A stretch of DNA of 10,733 nucleotides from an uncultured Collinsella sp. (GTDB taxonomy: Bacteria > Actinomycetota > Coriobacteriia > Coriobacteriales > Coriobacteriaceae): positions 1 to 10,733 of the forward strand of contig CABQXG010000023.1 in assembly GCA_902468045.1 (NCBI GenBank), read 5' to 3'. The notes under the pieces are model-generated. The model made no database searches. It worked only from the letters and a program-made list of their open reading frames with translations, and was not told where the DNA came from. This document shows, piece by piece, positions 1-5,642 of this stretch. A program made the position numbers and the translations under genes. Every line of letters starts with the position of its first letter. Position 1 is the first letter of the stretch.

Positions 1-1
1 C

Positions 2-208
2 CCGAAGGTGGCGGGCATCATGGGCGACTTCTCCACCATCAAGTGGGGCATGGTGCGCGACATGACCTCCGAGATCATCGAGTACGGCGACCCCGACAAC
101 ACCGGTCAGGACCTGAAGGGATACAACCAGGTCGCGTACCGCACCGAGGCAGTCCTTGCCTACGCGGTTCTCGACCCCAAGGCCTTCGCCATCCTGAAGA
201 CGGCCTAG
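2..208 (+). CDS. Major capsid protein, HK97 fold (C-terminal fragment)
   Basis: Only the last 68 residues are present; the gene begins before the window and the frame is open from base 2. The visible part contains GDFSTIKWGMVRDM, then an EYGDPD turn and a closing segment ending in LDPKAFAILKTA. An aromatic/charged strand followed by a D-P-x-A-F end near the stop is typical of the HK97-fold capsid C-terminus, which forms part of the A-domain and the last P-domain strand of the shell subunit. The position agrees: it is followed by a small post-capsid gene, four neck genes and the tail tube gene, the usual siphovirus order. The stop is TAG at 206-208. The GTG at 8 and the internal ATGs are not taken as starts because the frame is open to the window edge. 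The assignment rests on the C-terminal pattern and on context; the fold itself cannot be verified from this fragment. Confidence 0.82.
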   Translation, partial: PKVAGIMGDFSTIKWGMVRDMTSEIIEYGDPDNTGQDLKGYNQVAYRTEAVLAYAVLDPKAFAILKTA

Positions 209-220
209 GGGGCGGTAACC

Positions 221-502
221 ATGGCGAACCTTGTGCAGAAGTTCATCGTCGAGGACGCATCCAAGGCATCCCCGATCCTCCCGCAGCACGTCTGCTTCGT
301 GACCGCCGAAGGCGAGCCTGTCGGCATCTCCAAACAGGCCGCAAACCCTGGTGCGAACCCGACCATCGCCAAGGTGGTCAAGTGCCTCGTCGACGCTGGC
401 GTGATGGCCGCGACCTCCGAGGCATCCGAGCAGAAGGCCGGCGAGAATGCCGCGAAGCCGGTTGACTCCGGCAAGGCCGAAGAGCCTGCCAGCGAGGAGT
501 AG
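221..502 (+). CDS. Small acidic post-capsid protein, possible head fibre/decoration protein
   Basis: A 93-residue protein starting at ATG 221, 12 bases after the capsid stop, with AGGGGG (207-212) as a plausible Shine-Dalgarno 8 bases upstream. Residues 1-35 are a mixed segment (VCFVTAEGEPVGISKQ). Residues 44-63 form a predicted amphipathic helix ending in LVDAGVMAA. The last ~30 residues are low-complexity and rich in A, E, K and S, probably disordered. Small proteins in this position in Firmicutes phages are often annotated as head fibre proteins and share a helix ending in a LxxAGxxA-like motif, so capsid surface decoration is a reasonable guess. The similarity is short and judged by eye. 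Alternatives are a minor capsid or scaffold-like accessory protein, or a lineage-specific protein of unknown role. Reading as a real gene is well supported by spacing and by its fit in the operon; the function is not. Confidence 0.72.
   Translation: MANLVQKFIVEDASKASPILPQHVCFVTAEGEPVGISKQAANPGANPTIAKVVKCLVDAGVMAATSEASEQKAGENAAKPVDSGKAEEPASEE
494..499 (+). promoter_or_regulatory. Shine-Dalgarno that fixes the connector gene start
   Basis: GAGGAG lies inside the last codons of the preceding gene, 7 bases before ATG 507. The same frame is open further upstream, with an ATG at 447 inside the previous gene, but only ATG 507 has a properly spaced ribosome binding site and follows the previous stop (500-502). 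Confidence 0.7.
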
Positions 503-506
503 GCGC

Positions 507-905
507 ATGGAGCCGCTAGCGACCATCGAAGACTATAGGGCGAGGTACGGCGACCCGACTGACGAGGCACGCGCCGCGACCCTGCTCTCAGACGCGTCAG
601 ACCTGCTCATGAGCGCTTACGAATCAAACGTGGGCGACTACGAGCGCGGCAAGGTAGCCGCCTTCGACCGATCTGCCGCAGCGGTGTGCTGCCTCGTGGT
701 CAACAGGGTCTTGTCTGCGCCAGCAGCTCTGGCGGGTGCCATGCAGTACAGCCAGGGCGCAGGCGGCTACACGGCCAGCGTGTCGTACGGGTCTGCCCTC
801 GGCGAAATGTACCTTGGAAAGACGGAGCTGAAGCGCCTCGGGCTGCTCGACCAGCGCATCGGGGCGCTCCAACCGGTTGGAAGTGATGCCGAATGGGACT
901 CATAA
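507..905 (+). CDS. Head-tail connector, phage Gp19/Gp15/Gp42-like
   Basis: A 132-residue protein. Residues 5-40 (ATIEDYRARYGDPTDE, then ATLLSDASDLL) match the usual start of the Gp19/Gp15/Gp42 family of actinophage head-tail adaptors: a short xxVEDLxxRxG-like helix, a T-x-E-E turn and a helix of the form LLxDASxLI. Residues 50-72 form a helix with FDRSAAAVCCLVVNRVL, matching the family's central helix. Residues 80-110 (QYSQGAGGYTASVSYGSALGEMYLGKTELKRLG) match the G-x-Y-S-x-S segment followed by the L-x-x-x-E-x-x-x-L helix. Known relatives form a ring under the portal, similar to the HK97 gp6 / SPP1 gp15 connector. It sits first in the neck cluster and overlaps the next gene by 13 bases. The family call is by motif, so moderately firm; the connector role follows from family and position. 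Confidence 0.8.
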   Translation: MEPLATIEDYRARYGDPTDEARAATLLSDASDLLMSAYESNVGDYERGKVAAFDRSAAAVCCLVVNRVLSAPAALAGAMQYSQGAGGYTASVSYGSALGEMYLGKTELKRLGLLDQRIGALQPVGSDAEWDS

Positions 906-1231
906 GCACCGAATCGGTGACGGTCACAACACCAGTGGTCGACTTCGATTCGCTCGGCGAGCCTATCGAGCGCGGCAGCGTGAACACCGCCATAGAGGGC
1001 GTGGTCGTGTGCCCGGGGGCCACGTCGGAACTCGACGCATCGCGCCCCGATGGCACTGAGGTCGCCTACACGCTGTGTTTCCCCAAGAGCTTCACCGCAT
1101 CGCTCAAGGGGTGCCGCGTGAACGTTCGAGGCACCGAGCACCGCGTCATAGGCGACCCGCAGCGCTACGACCCGGAAAACACCCCAGGCGATTGGAACCT
1201 CACCGTGGAAGTGGGGCGCACCGATGGCTAA
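893..1231 (+). CDS. Head closure (stopper) protein
   Basis: A 112-residue protein whose ATG lies inside the preceding gene, with GGAAG (879-883) 9 bases upstream. It is β-rich. Residues 32-45 (AIEGVVVCPGATSEL) are a strand pair with a turn, residues 52-65 (DGTEVAYTLCFPKS) another strand pair, and residues 74-100 (CRVNVRGTEHRVIGDP, then TPGDWNLTVEV) match the actinophage head-closure pattern of a V-x-V-x-G-x-x-Y-x-V-x-G-x-P segment followed by W-x-x-x-V-x-V. Stopper proteins bind under the connector ring, hold the packaged genome in, and offer the surface to which the finished tail joins. Order (connector, this, gp10-like, terminator) supports the role. No catalytic residues are expected. Sequence similarity in this family is low, so the name rests on the β pattern and order. 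Confidence 0.72.
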   Translation: MGLISTESVTVTTPVVDFDSLGEPIERGSVNTAIEGVVVCPGATSELDASRPDGTEVAYTLCFPKSFTASLKGCRVNVRGTEHRVIGDPQRYDPENTPGDWNLTVEVGRTDG

Positions 1232-1514
1232 GTGCAAGGTGAAGTTCGAGTGGAAGGGCTGGAAGCGCGGCGGCTATGCCGAGGTTATGAACTCAGGCGC
1301 GGTGCAAACGCTTCTTAAGAAGAAGGCAGACGCCGCAGCGGCATCGTGCAACTCGTCCTTCTCCCGGCACCCCGGCGAGGGTGCCGGCTACATAGTCCGC
1401 AAGTTCAAGGGCAAGCTCGCAAACGGCTTCGTGGTTACCACGGCGACTCCGCACGCCCATGCGAGCGAGCGCAAGCACAACCGCCTCAGATCCATGTTCG
1501 GAGGCGGTGAGTGA
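1224..1514 (+). CDS. HK97 gp10-like neck/tail completion protein
   Basis: A 96-residue strongly basic protein whose ATG overlaps the stopper gene by 8 bases. Residues 1-12 are a lysine-rich strand (KVKFEWKGW), residues 25-45 a helix (AVQTLLKKKADAAAASCN), residues 55-77 two strands (YIVRKFKGKLANGFVVTTATPHA), and residues 78-91 an arginine/histidine-rich end (HASERKHNRLRSM). The layout of an N-terminal helix with a string of lysines and alanines, a strand with G-x-V-x-T and a closing A-x-x-x-E-x-x-x-x-x-L segment is the pattern of HK97-gp10-type minor proteins found between stopper and terminator. Their role is still vague, somewhere in joining head and tail. The upstream ribosome binding site is weak (GTGGGG, 1211-1216), so translation is probably coupled to the preceding gene. 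Confidence 0.65.
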   Translation: MAKCKVKFEWKGWKRGGYAEVMNSGAVQTLLKKKADAAAASCNSSFSRHPGEGAGYIVRKFKGKLANGFVVTTATPHAHASERKHNRLRSMFGGGE

Positions 1515-1855
1515 TGGACGTGGAGCGCATGGTGGCGCAGCGGCTCATGGACGAGACCGGCATCGAGGCCGTGCTCGACGTACCAGCTGACAGGCCCAGC
1601 GAGTTCATATCGGTGTCGCAGACCGGATCTAGCCGCAGCGGCTGCATCAACCGTGTGCAGCTCGTGGCGCAGTCATGGGCGAAGACCCGCAGACGCGCCG
1701 CAGAGATCGCCGAAGCCGTGGAGCACGCAGTGCCGAGTCTCATGGACGAGGAGTGCGTGTTCGAGGCCACGTGCGGAGACACGTACCGCTGGGACGACCC
1801 AGACAGCCGCCAGCGCCGATACCAGACCAACGTAAACGTAACCATTTGCGAATAG
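1514..1855 (+). CDS. Tail terminator protein
   Basis: A 113-residue protein. The ATG shares its A with the preceding stop (TGATG at 1512-1516), and GGAGG (1500-1504) is 9 bases upstream; this makes the ATG a better start than the GTG one codon earlier. Residues 1-20 are a helix ending in a V-L-D-V strand. Residues 30-40 (EFISVSQTGSSRSG) match the V-x-V-x-R-x-G-G segment of tail terminators. Residues 46-72 (NRVQLVAQSWAKTRRRAAEIAEAVEHAV) match the following strand and A-x-x-A-x-x-L-A-x-x-V helix. Residues 94-112 (DDPDSRQRRYQTNVNVTI) match the final D-P-x-x-x-x-x-R-Y-x-x-x-V-x-V strand. Terminators stop tube growth once the tape measure length is reached and give the tail its head-binding end. 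It lies directly before the tube gene, as expected. Confidence 0.76.
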   Translation: MDVERMVAQRLMDETGIEAVLDVPADRPSEFISVSQTGSSRSGCINRVQLVAQSWAKTRRRAAEIAEAVEHAVPSLMDEECVFEATCGDTYRWDDPDSRQRRYQTNVNVTICE

Positions 1856-1863
1856 GAGCCGAC

Positions 1864-2439
1864 ATGGCACTTTTCAAGAAAAACGAGACCAAGAACGTCT
1901 CGTCCACCAAGGGCGTGAAGGGCGGATACATCTTCGTGGCTCCGGCCGGCACCACCCTCCCCACAGACATCAAGACCAATCTCGCCGAAGCCTTCCTCAA
2001 TCTCGGCTTCATCTCCGAGGACGGCTACACCGAGTCCGAGGAGACCGACGCCAACGAGCTGAAGGATATGAACGGCGACCTCATGGACTCCGCCACGACC
2101 TCGCGCGTGGAGTCTGCGAAGCTCACGCTCGCGGAGATCAAGGCGCAAACACTCAAGGTCATGTATGGCGCCGAAAACGTGACCGACCTCGATGGCGTTA
2201 TCACCGTCGAGCACAACGGCAACAAGGACGAGGCGTGGTCGATCGTGCTCGAACTCGTGCTCAAGAACGGTCGCCGCTGGCGCAAGGTCGTGCCCTCCGC
2301 CAAGTTATCCGAGCTTGACGACCTCAAGCTCGCGGTGAGCGAGATCGCCGGGCGTCAGATCACGCTCAAGTACCTGGTCGATAGCGACGGAAACACCTGC
2401 TACGACTACATCGAGTCGACCGAAACCGCCAGCGCCTAG
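1864..2439 (+). CDS. Major tail (tube) protein
   Basis: A 191-residue protein starting at ATG 1864, with AGGAG (1854-1858) overlapping the previous stop and 5 bases upstream. A longer same-frame reading from ATG 1675 runs through the terminator gene and is not credible. Residues 17-30 (GVKGGYIFVAPAGTTLPTD), 38-55 (LAEAFLNLGFISEDGYTES) and 64-80 (LKDMNGDLMDSATTSRVES) are the standard opening of siphovirus tube proteins: an exposed G-x-x-x-V-A-P-x-G loop, a N-L-G-x-I-S-E-D-G segment and a G-x-x-V/L strand. Residues 83-110 give a helix-strand pair (LTLAEIKAQTLKVMYG). The C-terminal half (KNGRRWRKVVPSAKLSELDD) supplies the last strands of the β-sandwich that stacks into hexameric rings. There is no added Ig-like domain at the C-terminus, which some tube proteins carry. 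Confidence 0.88.
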   Translation: MALFKKNETKNVSSTKGVKGGYIFVAPAGTTLPTDIKTNLAEAFLNLGFISEDGYTESEETDANELKDMNGDLMDSATTSRVESAKLTLAEIKAQTLKVMYGAENVTDLDGVITVEHNGNKDEAWSIVLELVLKNGRRWRKVVPSAKLSELDDLKLAVSEIAGRQITLKYLVDSDGNTCYDYIESTETASA

Positions 2440-2443
2440 GAGG
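2438..2443 (+). promoter_or_regulatory. Shine-Dalgarno for the tail assembly chaperone
   Basis: A consensus AGGAGG overlaps the tube gene stop. It is 7 bases from ATG 2451 and only 1 base from an in-frame ATG at 2445, which settles the start at 2451. Confidence 0.75.
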
Positions 2444-2450
2444 AATGCAG

Positions 2451-2699
2451 ATGACCGAGATCAAGTTTTCCGTCGACGGCGTTGACGGCGAGTTCGCCGC
2501 AGACCTCGACGAGTTGAAGTCCTACAAGACTGTGAAGCAGTTCGCCCGAAGCGAAACCGACCCGGCGGGGATGATGGACGCCATGGAGCGCATCTTCATG
2601 GGCCGCGACGAGGAGTACATCGAAGCGCTCGGAGGCACCTCCTACGACATGCGCCGCCTGTGCGACGCGGCATTCGAGGCTGCAAAGGCAAAAAACTAA
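2451..2699 (+). CDS. Tail assembly chaperone, short form (lambda gpG-like)
   Basis: An 82-residue acidic protein encoded between the tube and tape measure genes, which is where siphoviruses keep the tail assembly chaperones. It starts with a strand pair (EIKFSVDGVDGEFAADLDEL), followed by helices containing VKQFARSETDP, MDAMERIFMGRDEEYIEALGG and MRRLCDAAFEAAKAKN. The set of an N-terminal Ig-like/β hairpin, a short helical body and a run of lysine codons at the stop is typical of the short chaperone in this family. In lambda, gpG and the frameshifted gpGT coat the tape measure and recruit tube subunits, and they are absent from the finished virion. The last codons GCA AAA AAC TAA contain the slippery heptamer, so this form is the product of ribosomes that do not slip. 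It is expected to be the more abundant form. Confidence 0.82.
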   Translation: MTEIKFSVDGVDGEFAADLDELKSYKTVKQFARSETDPAGMMDAMERIFMGRDEEYIEALGGTSYDMRRLCDAAFEAAKAKN

Positions 2700-3094
2700 T
2701 AGGCTTCGCCAGCGACCTCGAGAACAGGCGCGGCGAAGCGATAGCAGACTTCCAGCAGTTCTACGGCATAGCCCTGCCATTGGATGGAGCGCCCGAAGAC
2801 CTCGATCGGATGGCGCTTCTCTGGCAGCACCTCCCCGACAACTCGCGCCTCGCCAAGGCGCAGTACCCGCAACTCAGGTGGAGCACGACCGACTACATGC
2901 TCTGGCGTATCGAGCACCAGCTTCGGTGCATCGCCTGGGGCATGGCCGACAAGAAGGACAGGAGCGCGGAGCCTCCCGAGCCTATCAAGACGCCGGCGCA
3001 GCTCGCAGAGCTTGAGCGCCACCGCGCGAACGCGCTGGAAGCCAAGGAAGAGATAGACAAGATCCTGGGGATAGGAGGGGAAGATGGCGACTAG
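2451..3094 (+). CDS. Tail assembly chaperone, long form by -1 frameshift (lambda gpGT-like)
   Basis: The long form reads 2451-2696 in the first frame, then slips back one base and continues from 2696 to the TAG at 3092-3094. The product is 214 residues: 82 shared plus 132 from the second frame (starting LIGFASDLENRRGEA). The second frame is open back to about 2660 but has no ATG or Shine-Dalgarno of its own near the overlap (only a GTG at 2660), so frameshifting is the simplest way to translate it. The added part contains FQQFYGIALP, an aliphatic LLWQHLPDNSRL segment, a W-S-T-T-D-Y-M-L-W-R-I-E-H-Q helix and a charged C-terminal helix rich in E and K. The helix-rich second half with W-x-x-x-D-x-x-L-x-x-x-x-x is common in the T domain of actinophage chaperones. 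It overlaps the tape measure gene by 11 bases. Confidence 0.8.
2690..2696 (+). promoter_or_regulatory. Slippery heptamer A AAA AAC for programmed -1 frameshifting
   Basis: In the zero frame the bases read GCA AAA AAC TAA, so the heptamer fits the X XXY YYZ rule with the stop codon immediately after it. A one-base backward slip turns AAA AAC into AAA AAA and continues as CTA ATA GGC, entering the frame that stays open to 3094. The six-A run (2690-2695) would also allow polymerase slippage, where one extra A would give the same frame change. Confidence 0.8.
2703..2739 (+). repeat. Hairpin downstream of the slippery site (frameshift stimulator)
   Basis: GCTTCGCC (2703-2710) is the exact reverse complement of GGCGAAGC (2732-2739). 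Inside it, GCG (2712-2714) pairs with CGC (2729-2731) and CCT (2716-2718) with AGG (2726-2728), with single unpaired A at 2711 and 2715, and a 7-base loop at 2719-2725. The total is 14 base pairs. The stem begins 6 bases after the heptamer, within the 5-9 base spacing usual for frameshift-stimulating structures. It lies in coding sequence, so its conservation at third positions could be tested. Confidence 0.7.
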
Positions 3095-5639
3095 TGTCGG
3101 GTCGGCCTATGTGTCCTTGATGCCGTCGATGGATGGCTTCGCGAGCAAAATCGGCAAGGAGTTCGGCAGCCAGGGCAACGCCGCAGGCAAGGCCTTCGGC
3201 GACTCCATGACCGTCGGCATCGACGGCGGGGCCAAGAAGTCCTCGGGCATCCTGACAGGGCTTGGAACCGTAGCCAAGGGCGTCGCCACTGCGGCGGTGG
3301 CCGGGTTCACAGCGCTCACAGGGGCCGTGACCGCGATTGGCGGCGCGGCCCTTTCCGCATATGCAGACTACGAACAGCTGGTTGGCGGCGTCGACACCCT
3401 GTTCGGCTCCGCGTCGCAGACACTGCAAGGTTATGCCGCAGAGGCATACAAGACATGCGGAATGTCCGCCAACCAGTACATGACGCAGGCCACGAGCTTC
3501 GCGGCCTCGCTCGTCTCGTCGTGCAGCGGCGATGTCGCCAAGGCGGCTGACTACGCGAACATGGCCATGGGCGACATGTCGGACAACGTGAACAAGATGG
3601 GTTCCGACATGACAGACGTGCAGAACGCCTACCAAGGCTTTGCGAAGCAGAACTACACGATGTTGGACAACTTGAAGCTCGGCTACGGCGGCACGCAGGC
3701 TGAGATGAAGCGCCTTATCGCCGATGCCAACAAGCTGCGCCAGGAGCAGGGCAAGAACGCCGACCTCACGATCGACAGCTATGCCGACGTGGTCGAGGCC
3801 ATCCATACCGTGCAGGAGAACATGGGCATCACCGGCACCACCGCCAAGGAGGCCGCTACCACGATCAGCGGCTCCATCGGCATGGCGAAGGCCGCGTGGG
3901 AGAACTTCATCACCGGACTCGGGCGCGACGACGTCGACTTCTCGCAGCTCACGCAGCAGCTGCTTGAGTCGATCGGCGCGGTAGCTACGAACGTGGCTCC
4001 GAGGGTTGCGCAGATCGGCAAGGGAATCGTCGAGGCGTTCCCGGTTGTGCTGTCTGGCCTTGGCCCAGTCCTTGGCCCAGTGCTCTCGGAAGCGCTCGCG
4101 ACTGCTTGGAACATCGCCGTAGGAGCCTTGGCTGAGCTTGGCATACAGCTGCCGACAGTCGACGCTTCCCAGATAACGGGGGCGTTCCAAGCGATCGCCG
4201 ACGCTGCGGCATCCGTCGTAGGCACGTGCAAGTCCGCTTTCGGGAAGCTTGGCGAGCAGATACCGGGCATCTGGGACACCATCGTCTCGACTATTGGCGG
4301 AGCCGTGACGACGATCATCTCGGCGGTGTCGCCGTTCGTGACGTACTTCGCATCGCAGATGCTGCCCGCCATCGCGTCATTTGCATCTGGCGCAGTCGGC
4401 GCGTTCAGCGCCGTGCGGCCTGTCATAGAGCAGCTTGGCTCGACGCTGCTGAACGTCGGCCAGGCCATCCTGCCCGTGCTACACAACGCCTTCGCGATGA
4501 TCGTCCCGATCATTTCGCAGGTCATCGGCGTCGCCATGCAGCTTTTCGCTGCGGTAAGCCCGCTCGTGTCGCAGGTGGGCGCTGCGCTCATGCCGGCAAT
4601 CACGTCTATCGGCACGGCGCTCGCAAACCTCGCCAACGCCGTGCTGCCGATATTGGCTAGCGGCATGCAGATAGTGCTCTCCGTGGCTCAGATGCTCATA
4701 CCGGTAATCCAGACAGTGCTGTCTGTAGTTGGTTCAATCGTGTCCGTCGTGATAACGGTGGCAAGCCAGGTGATCTCGGTCGTGGTAAACGCCGCATCCG
4801 TCGTAGCCTCGGCCATTGGCCTCGTCATGTCGGTCGTGAGCGGCCTCGTGACTGCGGTTACCACGTTCATCGGCTCGATCGTATCCGTTGTCGGCGGCGG
4901 GATAGCTACCGTGGTCGCCGCCGTTTCAGGCGGTGTGAACGCGGTAGTGGCGTTCGTCGGCTCGCTGGTGTCCTCAGCGCTCTCGCTCGTGTCCGGCCTC
5001 GTCTCCTCGATCGCCGGGTACTTCTCGACCATGGTGTCTACGATGGCGAACGCGGCGCAGCAGGTGTACGCGGCAGTGACGGGTGCCTTCTCGGCGCTCG
5101 TCGGCGCTGTGTCTGGCCATATCGGGAGCCTCATGAACACCATTTCCAGCATCCCCGGCCAGGTAATGGGCTTCTTCGCAGGCGCTGGGTCGTGGCTCGT
5201 CGGTTCCGGTCGCGCGTTGATCAACGGCTTCACGCAGGGCATCCAGAACGCAATCGGCGGCGCCCTTTCCGCCGTGTCCGGCGCCGTCTCGCAGATCCGC
5301 TCGTTCTTCCCGTTCTCGCCCGCAAAGCGCGGCCCATTCAGCGGCCACGGTTATACAACCTACTCGGGCAAGGCGCTCATGGAGGGATGGGCCGAGGGCA
5401 TCGGCAGCGGCACGGGGGCGGTCAACTCCGCCATCACGTCGGCGCTAGCCTCCGCGAGCTCGCTTATCGGCTCGGGCATCACGGTCGCTCCGTCGGTTGC
5501 CGTTGCCGGGGCAGGTGCCGCCGGCACGACCTACAACGTCACGGTCAATGGAGGAAGTGTAAACGCAGACCAGCGGATCATGCAGGCGGTTGACGTTCTG
5601 GTCTCCGCAGCCAGGCGGTCCGCAGGGTCGGGAAGGTAG
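3084..5639 (+). CDS. Tail tape measure protein
   Basis: An 851-residue protein, the largest in the window. It starts at ATG 3084, with AGGAGG (3073-3078) 5 bases upstream inside the chaperone gene. The start (GSAYVSLMPSMDGFASKI) is common in tape measures of Gram-positive phages. Residues ~92-215 match the conserved tape measure core, with YEQLVGGVDTLFG, an SANQYMTQATSFAASLV segment, AADYANMAMGDMSDNVNKMG and YTMLDNLKLGYGGTQAEMKRL. Residues 245-280 repeat a G-x-T-x-x-E-A-A-x-T-x-x-G-S pattern. Residues 450-709 are very hydrophobic with no D, E, K or R. Residues 740-775 hold FFPFSPAKRGPFSG, YTTYSGKALMEG, a C-terminal motif typical of the family. No lysozyme or peptidase domain is seen. The protein sets tail length; at about 0.15 nm per residue it would give a tail near 125 nm (inference). 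Confidence 0.93.
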   Translation: MATSVGSAYVSLMPSMDGFASKIGKEFGSQGNAAGKAFGDSMTVGIDGGAKKSSGILTGLGTVAKGVATAAVAGFTALTGAVTAIGGAALSAYADYEQLVGGVDTLFGSASQTLQGYAAEAYKTCGMSANQYMTQATSFAASLVSSCSGDVAKAADYANMAMGDMSDNVNKMGSDMTDVQNAYQGFAKQNYTMLDNLKLGYGGTQAEMKRLIADANKLRQEQGKNADLTIDSYADVVEAIHTVQENMGITGTTAKEAATTISGSIGMAKAAWENFITGLGRDDVDFSQLTQQLLESIGAVATNVAPRVAQIGKGIVEAFPVVLSGLGPVLGPVLSEALATAWNIAVGALAELGIQLPTVDASQITGAFQAIADAAASVVGTCKSAFGKLGEQIPGIWDTIVSTIGGAVTTIISAVSPFVTYFASQMLPAIASFASGAVGAFSAVRPVIEQLGSTLLNVGQAILPVLHNAFAMIVPIISQVIGVAMQLFAAVSPLVSQVGAALMPAITSIGTALANLANAVLPILASGMQIVLSVAQMLIPVIQTVLSVVGSIVSVVITVASQVISVVVNAASVVASAIGLVMSVVSGLVTAVTTFIGSIVSVVGGGIATVVAAVSGGVNAVVAFVGSLVSSALSLVSGLVSSIAGYFSTMVSTMANAAQQVYAAVTGAFSALVGAVSGHIGSLMNTISSIPGQVMGFFAGAGSWLVGSGRALINGFTQGIQNAIGGALSAVSGAVSQIRSFFPFSPAKRGPFSGHGYTTYSGKALMEGWAEGIGSGTGAVNSAITSALASASSLIGSGITVAPSVAVAGAGAAGTTYNVTVNGGSVNADQRIMQAVDVLVSAARRSAGSGR

Positions 5640-5642
5640 CCA

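Noticed and set aside
1675..1863. Upstream extension of the tail tube gene to ATG 1675
   Set aside because: It would overlap the terminator gene for about 180 bases with an arginine-rich low-complexity stretch, while ATG 1864 has a spaced AGGAG and begins the expected tube protein sequence.
2660..2695. Independent start (GTG 2660) for the second chaperone frame
   Set aside because: There is no Shine-Dalgarno upstream, the initial residues are basic and unlike the family, and the heptamer plus hairpin explains expression better.
2985..4190. Long minus-strand open frame of 401 codons opposite the chaperone and tape measure genes
   Set aside because: It is low-complexity (R, H, L, G and V rich), lies wholly opposite strong coding sequence, has no credible ribosome binding site, and is the type of open frame expected opposite GC-rich genes.
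3779..4666. Minus-strand open frame of 295 codons opposite the tape measure core
   Set aside because: Its composition (S, T, A, P, M) mirrors the alanine/valine/glycine-rich tape measure codons, and it resembles no protein family. It is a shadow.
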